NCBI GenBank assembly: GCA_016764875.1
Contig: JAESQX010000062.1
Coordinates: 1 to 45,093, forward strand
Length of the DNA stretch: 45,093 nucleotides
Source: Gammaproteobacteria bacterium
GTDB taxonomy: Bacteria; Pseudomonadota; Gammaproteobacteria; Pseudomonadales; Pseudohongiellaceae
Direction: 5' to 3'
Below the pieces are notes generated by a model. That model was not told the origin of the DNA. It saw only the letters and a program-made list of their open reading frames with translations, and did not search any database. Below are positions 16,865 to 24,669 of the stretch, in pieces (within the stretch, counting starts at the first letter, position 1; the number at the start of each line of letters is the position of its first letter). The translations under genes and the position numbers were made by a program.

Positions 16865-16978
16865 TTACACTGCTGCGAACATTATCAAGGCCGGAATCGC
16901 TACTGCACTCACTACGACGGCGGTGCTGACGGCGAGGGCTTGGATGGTAGGCCATGCTTTCCTCAGTACTATGCTCAT
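16865..16978 (-). CDS. Possible single-span small membrane protein, 37 aa
   Basis: This minus-strand frame encodes 37 residues. A short positive head (MSIVLRKAWPT) is followed by one strongly hydrophobic segment of alanine, valine and isoleucine from about 13 to 36. An AAGGAG ribosome site lies 6 bp before the ATG, as good as any in the window. It is too short for most gene callers. The layout resembles small membrane proteins, including type I toxin-like peptides, but no family is recognised. About 76-134 bp upstream is a cluster of GTTAC/GTAAC boxes that could control it. Confidence 0.5.
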   Translation of the reverse strand: MSIVLRKAWPTIQALAVSTAVVVSAVAIPALIMFAAV

Positions 16979-17053
16979 TTTATGCTCCTTACGTGTGTTT
17001 GATTGAAAATCAATCCATGGAAACTCCAGTTCCTCTGGAATTTCGGGGCAAAT

Positions 17054-17112
17054 GTTACCACACAAGCGGGCATAAAGGTAACATATATCACTTTTATGTA
17101 ACTAGCGGTAAC
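17054..17112. promoter_or_regulatory. Cluster of GTTACC/GGTAAC boxes
   Basis: GTTACC (17054-17059) and GGTAAC (17077-17082) form a perfect inverted pair with a 17-bp spacer. Further GTAAC copies occur so that the GTAAC cores begin at 17078, 17098 and 17108, spaced by 20 and 10 bp and so on one face of the helix. The cluster lies between the divergent 37-aa ORF and xthA. I do not recognise the regulator. Confidence 0.45.
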
Positions 17113-17283
17113 AAAAATGGAGCGGCTGGTGTAATTAGTCTGTTTACTCCGGGGATTTGACGGTTCCAGTGCGGCAATAGCGACATGAATTGATTCAGCG
17201 GGACTATTTTTTGCCAGAATTCAGCAAGCTGGTTACACTTGCGCTCCTTTTATAAATTAAACACGGAGAATCGATCCAGAGCC

Positions 17284-18057
17284 ATGCGCATAATGACTTT
17301 CAACTGCAACGGTATTCGGGCAGCGGCTCGTAAAGGCTTCTTCGACTGGCTTAACACCACCGCTGTCGACGTGGTTTGTCTACAGGAAACCAAAGCCCAG
17401 GAGCATCAGCTTGATGACAAAATTTTTCATCCGGAACAATTCCACTGTTACTATTTTGATGCCATCAAGAAAGGGTATTCCGGTACCGCAATATACTGCA
17501 GGAAGCAGCCTGGCCAGGTGACAACCGGATTGGGCTGGGAGATTGCTGACACCGAAGGGCGTTATATCCAGGCAGATTTCGACAACCTCAGCATCGCCTC
17601 CCTATACCTGCCATCTGGTTCCAGTGGACCGGAAAAGCAGGCTCGGAAATTTGCTTTCCTGGAAGATTACCTGACCCATATGGAAAAACGGCGGGAGGAT
17701 GGTCGGGAATATATTATCTGTGGTGACTGGAATATCTGTCACAAGGAAATCGATTTGAAAAACTGGCGTGCCAATCGGAAAAATTCTGGATTTTTACCGG
17801 AAGAACGGCAGTGGCTTGACAAGCTATATGACCATGCGGGCTATGTAGATGCGTCTCGACTTGTTAACAAGGAACCGGATCAGTACAGTTGGTGGTCGAA
17901 TCGAGGGAACGCCAGGGCAAATAACGTGGGGTGGCGGTTAGATTACCAGGTAATAACGCCAGGGCTGGCCGAGAAAGTCAAAAGCACAGAAATTTATACG
18001 GCAGAATATTTTTCTGATCATGCACCGGTAATATTGGAATACGATCTGAGCTTATGA
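17284..18057 (+). CDS. xthA: Exodeoxyribonuclease III-type nuclease
   Basis: This is an AP endonuclease and 3'-5' exonuclease of base-excision repair, in the ExoIII/ExoA family. It has 257 residues. Catalytic and metal residues are in place: Asn7/Asn9 in FNCNG, Glu35 in QETKA, Asp148 and Asn150 in GDWN, Asp220 in WRLDYQV, and Asp245-His246 in SDHAP. In Pseudomonas the closest family branch includes Crc, a regulator that has lost these residues; this protein keeps them and is an active-enzyme type. I chose the ATG at 17284 because the family begins MRIxxxNxNGIRA; the frame is open 15 codons further up. It overlaps ppiA by 4 bp (ATGA). Confidence 0.94.
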   Translation: MRIMTFNCNGIRAAARKGFFDWLNTTAVDVVCLQETKAQEHQLDDKIFHPEQFHCYYFDAIKKGYSGTAIYCRKQPGQVTTGLGWEIADTEGRYIQADFDNLSIASLYLPSGSSGPEKQARKFAFLEDYLTHMEKRREDGREYIICGDWNICHKEIDLKNWRANRKNSGFLPEERQWLDKLYDHAGYVDASRLVNKEPDQYSWWSNRGNARANNVGWRLDYQVITPGLAEKVKSTEIYTAEYFSDHAPVILEYDLSL

Positions 18058-18647
18058 AGAAACAAATAACATGTTTGATACTGGTGCTGGTTGCGGGGCT
18101 GGGAGTAGCTACTGGTAGTTTCGCCCAGGACCTGTTGGCGATCATTGAAACCAGCAAAGGGAGTATGCAGGTTCAGTTAAATCATCGGGCCGCCCCAACC
18201 ACGGTTGCAAATTTTGTAAACCTGGCGATGCGCGGGTTTTATGATGGTTTGACGTTTCACCGTATTCAGCGAAATTTTATGGCCCAGGGGGGTGATCCTC
18301 AGGGCACTGGAACCGGAGGCCCTGGATACCGTTTCACTGGCGAGACAATTCTTCACCATAATCGCCCTGGCGTTATATCCATGGCAAATTCCGGTCCGGG
18401 TACTGACGGCAGTCAGTTTTTTATCACCCATGTTGCCACGCCCCATCTCGACGGAAAACATTCGGTATTCGGGCGAGTGATTGAAGGACTGGAGGTTGTG
18501 TATAAAATTCAGCGGGGAGACATTATTAACAGCATTGCTATCGTGGGAGATACGGCTGTTGTATTAAAGCGAAAACAATCCCAGGTGGATCAGTGGAATG
18601 AGGTTCTCGATGCGAATTTCCCCGATTTGAACCCAGCAGCTCTGTAG
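18054..18647 (+). CDS. ppiA: Periplasmic cyclophilin peptidyl-prolyl isomerase
   Basis: This is a cyclophilin that speeds cis-trans isomerisation at proline. The protein (197 aa) has a signal peptide, with cleavage likely after SFA at about residue 24, so it acts in the periplasm. The catalytic core includes FHRIQRNFMAQGGDP (Arg and Gln of the active site), SMANSGPGTDGSQFFIT, and HLDGKHSVFGRV. The last ~30 residues extend past the domain. It is translationally coupled to xthA through an ATGA overlap and converges on yciI 20 bp later. Confidence 0.94.
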   Translation: MKKQITCLILVLVAGLGVATGSFAQDLLAIIETSKGSMQVQLNHRAAPTTVANFVNLAMRGFYDGLTFHRIQRNFMAQGGDPQGTGTGGPGYRFTGETILHHNRPGVISMANSGPGTDGSQFFITHVATPHLDGKHSVFGRVIEGLEVVYKIQRGDIINSIAIVGDTAVVLKRKQSQVDQWNEVLDANFPDLNPAAL

Positions 18648-18666
18648 TCTTGTCGAGCCTTCCAGC

Positions 18667-18966
18667 CTAAGGCAGAAGCTTTTTGAAAGGTTTTACCGTT
18701 ACCTTTTTGTAAACGCCTGCTGTTACGTAGGGATCGTCGTTGGCCCAGGCCCTGGCTTGTTCGAGGCTGTCAAACTGGGCAATTATCAGACTGCCACTAA
18801 ATCCTGGCTCAGCCGGATCTTCGCTATCCTCAATCGGATGCGGCCCAGCCACGATCACTCGATCCTGTTCCACCATTTGCTTTAATCTTTTGATGTGCGC
18901 TCCCCTGGCAGCCTGTCGCTTGCCGAGGCTGTCTTTAACGTCTTCGCTGATTATGGCGTATAGCAT
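18667..18966 (-). CDS. yciI: YciI family protein
   Basis: This 99-residue protein begins MLYAIISEDVKDSLGKRQAARGAHIKRL and carries the alpha-beta DSLEQARAWANDDPYVTAGVYKKVTVKPF segment typical of YciI, with the His24-type and Asp residues of the family's putative active site. The biochemical role is not established. It is downstream of yciB on the same strand, the conserved yciB-yciI pairing. Confidence 0.92.
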   Translation of the reverse strand: MLYAIISEDVKDSLGKRQAARGAHIKRLKQMVEQDRVIVAGPHPIEDSEDPAEPGFSGSLIIAQFDSLEQARAWANDDPYVTAGVYKKVTVKPFKKLLP

Positions 18967-19017
18967 AATAGAGATTCCTTAAGTTGAACGGTGCTTCCCA
19001 ATGTCGGCCTGTTTCTC

Positions 19018-19632
19018 TCAAGGAGGGCTGGTGGTGGAGCTGCTTTGTTCTTCTTCTTGTTCTTCCTCGGTGATGTATTTTGCAAGATAGGGCATTTGCG
19101 CAAATACAAAAATAAAAGTGATTATCAAGTTGCCCCTTACCTTGAAGTTAATCCACATGGACTCGGAAAGTGTAAACGCCACGGCCAGGTTCACTGCGCC
19201 CAGAACAATAAAAAACAAAATCCAGACGGTGTTTAATGTATGCCAGACATGTTTGGGAGCATCCACAGTATGCCCCATCATATGCTCGATGGCTGACTTG
19301 TCACTGACAAACCTGGAACCTAGAAACACGGCTGCGAATATCCAGTTAACAACTGGAGCTTTCCATTTCAGATAATCCGTGTTGCGGAAATAAATAGTCG
19401 GAAGGCAGGCCAGAATCACCACCACCAGCGTAACAACCTGCATTTTGTCCAAGCGTTTCTGAACCAGGAAAATTCCACCATAAACCAGAATTGAGGTAAC
19501 CACGAGGAATTCGGCGGCACTGAAAATACCGCCCAAGGTGTAATCGAACCCGGCAATATTGATGACCCTTTCATCCAGAGTCCAGACGGTGAAAAACACG
19601 ATCAGGGGAATGTAGTCCAGTAGTTGTTTCAT
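19018..19632 (-). CDS. yciB: YciB/IspZ inner-membrane septation protein A
   Basis: This 204-residue protein has five or six membrane segments and the conserved start MKQLLDYIPLIVFF. The family motifs PVVNWIFAAVFLGSRF and WHTLNTVWILFFIVLGAVNLAVA are present. In E. coli and Shigella it is an inner-membrane protein involved in cell envelope integrity and septation. The acidic C-terminal tail (ITEEEQEEEQSSSTT) is unusual in length and composition. It diverges from yciO across about 200 bp. Confidence 0.94.
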   Translation of the reverse strand: MKQLLDYIPLIVFFTVWTLDERVINIAGFDYTLGGIFSAAEFLVVTSILVYGGIFLVQKRLDKMQVVTLVVVILACLPTIYFRNTDYLKWKAPVVNWIFAAVFLGSRFVSDKSAIEHMMGHTVDAPKHVWHTLNTVWILFFIVLGAVNLAVAFTLSESMWINFKVRGNLIITFIFVFAQMPYLAKYITEEEQEEEQSSSTTSPP

Positions 19633-19836
19633 AGGGGATAAGGGGTCAGAGTTGGTTGAATTAACTGCGCGAGCTTAAAGCAGGAGAGCACATAAGCGCG
19701 CATTTTAATGCATTTACCAAAAAGAGTCTGCTTTTCTTGCCGGTTGTAATAAAATCCCCGGCTTTATTCTCCGGCAGAGGTTCTCAGGGTAAGTGGCGCT
19801 CTGGCGGATAACAGCCTATGTGGTGGTAGGGCATAC

Positions 19837-20457
19837 ATGACTCAATATCTTCAGGTACACCCGGATAATCCAGAGCCGCGGATGATCAAACAGGCGGTCA
19901 CGGTACTGATGAACGGTGGAGTTATCGTTTACCCTACTGATTCTACTTACGCTCTAGGATGTCATCTTGGGGATAAGGCCGCGTTGACGAGAATCAGGCG
20001 ACTGCGACAATTGGATGACAAGCACAATTTCACTCTGGTGTGTGAAGACCTCTCCTCCCTGGCCAGTTACGCCAGAGTGAGTAACAGTGCCTACCGTATA
20101 CTAAGGGCTTACACACCGGGGCCTTATACTTTTATTCTTAAAGCAAGCCCGGAAGTTCCCCGTCGGTTGATGCATCCAAAGCGAAAAACAGTAGGATTGC
20201 GGGTGCCGGATAACATAGTGGCACAGGCGCTGTTAAAGAGTTTTGGCGAACCTATCATGAGTACCAGCTTGATACTGCCGGGGGAGGAAGAACAGTTAAT
20301 CGACCCTTACGAAATGAGGCTCAAACTTGGCAAGCAGGTGGATCTGATTATTGATTCTGGTACCTGCGGACTGGAACCTACCACCATGATCGACTTGGTT
20401 GAGGGTGTGCCAAAAGTAATAAGGACTGGGAAGGGAGATACCGAACCGTTTTTGTAA
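19837..20457 (+). CDS. yciO: YciO/YrdC/Sua5 family protein
   Basis: This 206-residue protein contains the YrdC fold motifs VIVYPTDSTYALGC near the start, YTPGPYTFILKAS in the middle, and GLRVPDN. YrdC/Sua5 make threonylcarbamoyl-AMP for the t6A modification of tRNA; YciO is the paralogue whose exact role is less certain. The sequence is nearer to YciO than to TsaC because of its length and the RRLMHPKRKTVGLRVP segment. It precedes trpS and scpA-scpB-rluB, a common Pseudomonas-type order. Confidence 0.88.
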   Translation: MTQYLQVHPDNPEPRMIKQAVTVLMNGGVIVYPTDSTYALGCHLGDKAALTRIRRLRQLDDKHNFTLVCEDLSSLASYARVSNSAYRILRAYTPGPYTFILKASPEVPRRLMHPKRKTVGLRVPDNIVAQALLKSFGEPIMSTSLILPGEEEQLIDPYEMRLKLGKQVDLIIDSGTCGLEPTTMIDLVEGVPKVIRTGKGDTEPFL

Positions 20458-20535
20458 GAATCCGGTTGGCAAGTTCGCGTAAAAGCTATTACTCTGCCTC
20501 TAATTTGAAATTACCTACTTTTACAGGAGAAAGTG

Positions 20536-21750
20536 TTGTCTACGGTTGATTCACAGCAAAGGGTATTGTCTGGTATGCGACCAACAGGTCGTCTGCATTT
20601 GGGCCATCTTCACGGTGTGCTTAAAAATTGGGTTAAATTGCAGCACGAATACGAGTGTCTGTTTTTCGTTGCCGACTGGCATGCGTTGACTACCCATTAC
20701 AACAATCCGCAAGTGATTGAGGAAAATGTTTTCGACATGATTATTGACTGGCTGGCGGTGGGAGTTAATCCCGGTTCAGCGGCCATTTTTATTCAGTCAA
20801 GGATTCCCGAGCATGCGGAACTACACCTGTTGCTGTCAATGATGACTCCGTTGGGTTGGCTGGAGCGTGTTCCCAGCTACAAGGATCAACAGGAAAAGCT
20901 CAAGGAGAAAGACCTGGGGACTTATGGCTTCCTTGGTTATCCCTTGTTACAGGCAGCCTATATTCTGATTTATCGAGCCGGACTGGTGCCGGTGGGTGCC
21001 GATCAGGTAGCCCACGTTGAATTAACCCGGGAGGTGGCGCGCCGGTTTAATCACTTATATGGCAGAGAACCGGGATTCGAAGAACTGGCAGAAGCCGCTG
21101 TTAAAAAAATGGGGAAAAAAGCCGCGCGTATGTATGCTAATTTGCGGGTAGCCTACCAGGAGCAGGGCAATCAGGAAGCCCTGGAAAAAGCCCAGGCGTT
21201 GCTCAGGGAGCAACAGAATATTTCCATTGGGGATCGGGAAAGACTTTATGGCTACCTGGAAGGTTCGGGCAAAATGATATTGGCGGAACCACAATCCTTA
21301 CTCACCCCAGCCTCCAAAATGCCGGGTCTTGATGGGCAGAAAATGTCGAATTCCTATGGCAATATCATTTCCCTGCGGGAGCCACTGGATCAGGTTCAGA
21401 AAAAAATACGTACCATGCCAACGGATCCGGCGCGGGTGAGATTATCGGACCCTGGCGACCCCCAAAAGTGTCCGGTGTGGCAGTTGCATCAGACCTACTC
21501 GGATGAGAAAACCAAAGAATGGGTTTGTGATGGTTGCGTCAGTGCCGGGATAGGTTGTCTCGAATGCAAGAGGCCGGTAATCGAAGCGGTGGTGGCAGAG
21601 TTGGAACCGATTCAGAAGGAAGCAGCTCAATACGAGAAAGACCCGGACGTGGTTAAAAGTATCGTCGCCGAGGGTTGTGAAACTGCCAGGGAAAAAGCCC
21701 GGGAAACCTTGCAGGAAGTGAGGCAGGCTATGGGCCTAAGTTACTGGTAG
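20536..21750 (+). CDS. trpS: Tryptophanyl-tRNA synthetase
   Basis: TrpS charges tRNA-Trp. It has 404 residues from this start. Class I motifs are HLGH at 21-24 and KMSNS at 269-273. It is the longer Pseudomonas-type form, with a lysine-rich insert (about 180-250) before KMSNS and a cysteine pattern at CDGC...CLEC late in the protein. The frame also opens at a GTG one codon upstream. I chose the TTG at 20536 because it lies 5 bp after AGGAGA, a better distance than the GTG. Confidence 0.93.
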   Translation: MSTVDSQQRVLSGMRPTGRLHLGHLHGVLKNWVKLQHEYECLFFVADWHALTTHYNNPQVIEENVFDMIIDWLAVGVNPGSAAIFIQSRIPEHAELHLLLSMMTPLGWLERVPSYKDQQEKLKEKDLGTYGFLGYPLLQAAYILIYRAGLVPVGADQVAHVELTREVARRFNHLYGREPGFEELAEAAVKKMGKKAARMYANLRVAYQEQGNQEALEKAQALLREQQNISIGDRERLYGYLEGSGKMILAEPQSLLTPASKMPGLDGQKMSNSYGNIISLREPLDQVQKKIRTMPTDPARVRLSDPGDPQKCPVWQLHQTYSDEKTKEWVCDGCVSAGIGCLECKRPVIEAVVAELEPIQKEAAQYEKDPDVVKSIVAEGCETAREKARETLQEVRQAMGLSYW

Positions 21751-21776
21751 GAAGCGCAATATAAAGTATAAAGTCA

Positions 21777-21792
21777 GGCCGCGAAAGCGGCC
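21777..21792 (+). other. Perfect hairpin GGCCGC-GAAA-GCGGCC between trpS and scpA
   Basis: A 6-bp GC-rich stem with a GAAA tetraloop (GNRA type) starts 27 bp after the trpS stop. There is no run of T after it, so it is not a typical terminator. It may be a 3' end-stabilising element of trpS or part of a scpA leader. The rest of the 207-bp gap shows no gene. Confidence 0.5.
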
Positions 21793-21957
21793 CGATTAAT
21801 GATAGAATATGCCGGTTCCTTGGGTAGTTATATGTCCCCTGCGATGCGCTGCTGATTCCTGTACCAAGGCGGTGCCTGGTGGCAGAATACGACAGGGCAA
21901 TTCTATAAATATTCGGCAGCTCCCTTGCCACGACTAAAATAAAAAGTAGCAATCAAA

Positions 21958-22791
21958 TTGACAGTTTCAGGCACAGAATCAGATAACGTGGACCAGCTTG
22001 AAGATCAGCCGGGGCAGGAAGAACTGCCTTTTGCCTATGTGGCTGGCCAGGCTATAACCGAACTTCCCAAAGACCTGTACATTCCCCCGGATGCCCTGGA
22101 AATTTTTCTTGAAGCCTTTGAAGGTCCGCTGGATTTATTGTTATACCTGATCAAACGACAGAACATTAATATTCTGGAGATTCATGTAGCCGACATCACC
22201 CAGCAGTACATGTCCTACGTTGATCTCATGGAAGCGTCGCAGTTTGAACTGGCGGCGGAATATCTGGTAATGGCCGCCACCCTGGCGGAGATTAAATCCC
22301 GTATTCTGTTACCGAGGCAACAGGAAGAGGAGGCCGACGAAGACGATCCCCGGTTGCAATTAATCCGTCGTCTACAGGAATACGAGCGTTACAAAAAGGC
22401 AGCAGACGATATCGGTGAAATGCCACGAATGGATCGTGAATTTTATTCTGCCAGTGCCGCTCTTCCCGAAATGGAGCGAATAACCCCCGATCCAGAGGTT
22501 GATTTGCAAAAAGTGCTGTATTCCCTGGCCAACGTGATGCGTAGAGTAGAGATGTTTGAGCATCACCACATACAACGCGAGACCCTGTCCACCAGGGAAA
22601 AGATGTCTGAAATCCTGGTAAGAACCTCTAACCATAAATTTGTACCTTTAGTTTCCCTGTTAATGCGTGATGAGGGTCGTCTGGGTGTGGTAGTAACATT
22701 CCTGGCGGTGCTGGAACTGATGAAGGATTCAATGGTTGAGATAGTACAGAGCGAACCTTTTGGGCCTATTCACATCAAGGCGAGAAGCTAG
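21958..22791 (+). CDS. scpA: Segregation and condensation protein ScpA
   Basis: ScpA is the kleisin subunit that, with ScpB and SMC, condenses and segregates the chromosome. The conserved N-terminal part EAFEGPLDLLLYLIKRQNINILEIHVADI starts near residue 54, followed by the helix bundle (YLVMAATLAEIKSRILLP) and the C-terminal winged-helix region. The start is TTG and there is no obvious ATG. The ~50 residues before the conserved core are acidic and poorly conserved, so the exact start is uncertain. Confidence 0.93.
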   Translation: MTVSGTESDNVDQLEDQPGQEELPFAYVAGQAITELPKDLYIPPDALEIFLEAFEGPLDLLLYLIKRQNINILEIHVADITQQYMSYVDLMEASQFELAAEYLVMAATLAEIKSRILLPRQQEEEADEDDPRLQLIRRLQEYERYKKAADDIGEMPRMDREFYSASAALPEMERITPDPEVDLQKVLYSLANVMRRVEMFEHHHIQRETLSTREKMSEILVRTSNHKFVPLVSLLMRDEGRLGVVVTFLAVLELMKDSMVEIVQSEPFGPIHIKARS

Positions 22792-22872
22792 GGAACCTCT
22801 GGTCATATCATTTGTCAGAGGGTTCCAGATTTTGATAATTCCGGTTTGGAAAGATAGTGAGAATACCGAAGT

Positions 22873-23745
22873 ATGAGTGACGTTGATAACAAGATTAAAA
22901 TGATTGTTGAAGGCTTGTTACTGGCAGCGGGGAAACCGTTGAACCTTGATGTGATTGCCGGGGTATTCAGCGAAGATGAAAGGCCAGACAAGGAAGAGCT
23001 GACTGAGGTATTAAAGTCCATTAGTGACGATTGCAATGATCGTGGTTTCGAGCTGAAGGAAGTTGCCTCGGGGTACAGGTTTCAAGTCAGGCAGGATCTG
23101 AGTGAGTGGATAGCGAGGTTGTGGGAGGAGAGGCCACCTCGTTACAGCCGTGCTCTGTTAGAAACCCTGGCTTTGATTGCCTATCGCCAGCCCATCACCC
23201 GGGGAGACATCGAAGATATTCGCGGTGTCGGAGTCAGCTCCTACATAATCAGAACGCTGCTGGATAGAGAGTGGGTGAGAGTAGTGGGGCATAAGGATGT
23301 CCCGGGTAAACCGGCGCTGTTTGCCACCACCAGGGAATTCCTTGATTATTTCAATTTAAAAAGTATTCAGGAGTTGCCCCCCTTGTCGGAAATCCGGGAC
23401 TTAGCGACGGGCAGTGATAAATTTGATGTTGAAGATGACCTAGCGGACATGAACGTGCTCGAACTTCCTGAGCTAGATTCGGATGTTGAAAATGACGATA
23501 TTATAGGCGCTTACAGCGCGGATGAGTTGCCCCCAGAAGATGAAGCGGTAGCGCTGGCGAAGAAACCCCTGGATGAGATTCTCGGCCTGGCGGAAGAGGA
23601 AAGTGAGGACGAAGACGTCCAGGGTTCTGAATCGACATCTGAAACTGAAGAAACAAGCGTCGAAGCCGAAAGCAAAACGGCTAAAGAATCGCTTCCCGAT
23701 GATGAAACCTCTCAGCTACCGGCATCAGGTTCATCAATACATTAA
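22873..23745 (+). CDS. scpB: Segregation and condensation protein ScpB
   Basis: ScpB binds ScpA as a dimer. The conserved winged-helix parts cover residues 1 to about 175, with the family stretch LETLALIAYRQPITRGDIEDIRGV. The C-terminal third (about 185-290) is rich in Asp and Glu with repeated acidic clusters and is probably disordered. It follows scpA after 81 bp and precedes rluB by 25 bp. Confidence 0.94.
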   Translation: MSDVDNKIKMIVEGLLLAAGKPLNLDVIAGVFSEDERPDKEELTEVLKSISDDCNDRGFELKEVASGYRFQVRQDLSEWIARLWEERPPRYSRALLETLALIAYRQPITRGDIEDIRGVGVSSYIIRTLLDREWVRVVGHKDVPGKPALFATTREFLDYFNLKSIQELPPLSEIRDLATGSDKFDVEDDLADMNVLELPELDSDVENDDIIGAYSADELPPEDEAVALAKKPLDEILGLAEEESEDEDVQGSESTSETEETSVEAESKTAKESLPDDETSQLPASGSSIH

Positions 23746-23770
23746 GGCAGGAAACCTCGCGTTAATTCCT

Positions 23771-24508
23771 ATGGATGAAAAACTACAAAAAGTGTTGGCC
23801 CGTGCCGGCTTTGGCTCTCGCCGTGAAATCGAGAAGTGGATTGTTGCCGGTCGCATTAAAGTAAACGGTGCCCCGGCTAAACTGGGTGACCGCGTGACTG
23901 AGCATGACGCGGTAGTGGTGGACGGGAAAAAACTGGCACCACAAAAGACGGTAAAGGAGCAGCGCCGCGTGCTGCTCTACAATAAGCCGGAGCTGGAAAT
24001 ATGCACCCGCAAGGATCCTGAAGGCAGGCCAACCGTATATGACCAGCTGCCAAGTCTCAAACACGGACGCTGGGTGGCTGTTGGCAGGCTGGACCTCAAT
24101 ACCAGTGGTTTGCTGTTGTTTACAACCGATGGTGAACTGGCCAATGCATTGATGCATCCCAGCGCCCGGATTGAAAGAGAGTACGCTGTGAGAGTTATGG
24201 GAGAAGTAACTCCTGCAATGGTTAAGGCCATGCACGAAGGTGTGGTACTAGAGGGGCACCTGTGCCGATTTACCGATATCCAGCACTTCGGTGGGAAAGG
24301 TATAAACCAGTGGTATCACGTTGTGTTAATGGAAGGACGGAATCGTGAAGTACGCCGTCTGTGGGAAAGCCAGGGCATGAAAGTGAGCCGCTTGAAGAGA
24401 GTGCGCTTTGGGCCTATTTTTATCCCGAGCAAGATAACCAAGGGTAGGTTCCAGGAGTTGCCGAAAGCAGAAATAAATAAACTGTTAAGCGCCGCCGGGA
24501 TGAAGTGA
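23771..24508 (+). CDS. rluB: 23S rRNA pseudouridine synthase RluB
   Basis: RluB makes pseudouridine in the peptidyl-transferase region of 23S rRNA. It has 245 residues: an S4 RNA-binding domain at about 3-50, then the RsuA/RluB catalytic domain with GRLDLNTSGLLLFTTDG, whose Asp108 is the catalytic aspartate. I placed the start at this ATG because the S4 domain begins there; the frame runs a further 66 codons upstream inside scpB in a different register, which is not real coding. Confidence 0.95.
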   Translation: MDEKLQKVLARAGFGSRREIEKWIVAGRIKVNGAPAKLGDRVTEHDAVVVDGKKLAPQKTVKEQRRVLLYNKPELEICTRKDPEGRPTVYDQLPSLKHGRWVAVGRLDLNTSGLLLFTTDGELANALMHPSARIEREYAVRVMGEVTPAMVKAMHEGVVLEGHLCRFTDIQHFGGKGINQWYHVVLMEGRNREVRRLWESQGMKVSRLKRVRFGPIFIPSKITKGRFQELPKAEINKLLSAAGMK

Positions 24509-24669
24509 GCGACAGGTTCAAAATACCGTTAATGGGCTTAACACAGTAATGCCGCCGAAGGGATTGTGTACTGAATGTAGCAGGGACGACCTCAAGGCAA
24601 TCGTTGAATATATGTTGAAAAAGAGCAAGTAAATTCGATAGTACAAAACACTTCGAGGAGTCTTGTCTA

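Noticed and set aside
21777-21792. Hairpin after trpS as a standard terminator
   Set aside because: The stem is perfect, but no T tract follows, so a standard intrinsic terminator is not supported.
23573-23770. Extended N-terminus for rluB inside scpB
   Set aside because: The S4 domain begins at the ATG at 23771; the upstream part overlaps the acidic scpB tail in a different register and is very basic, as expected for a shadow.
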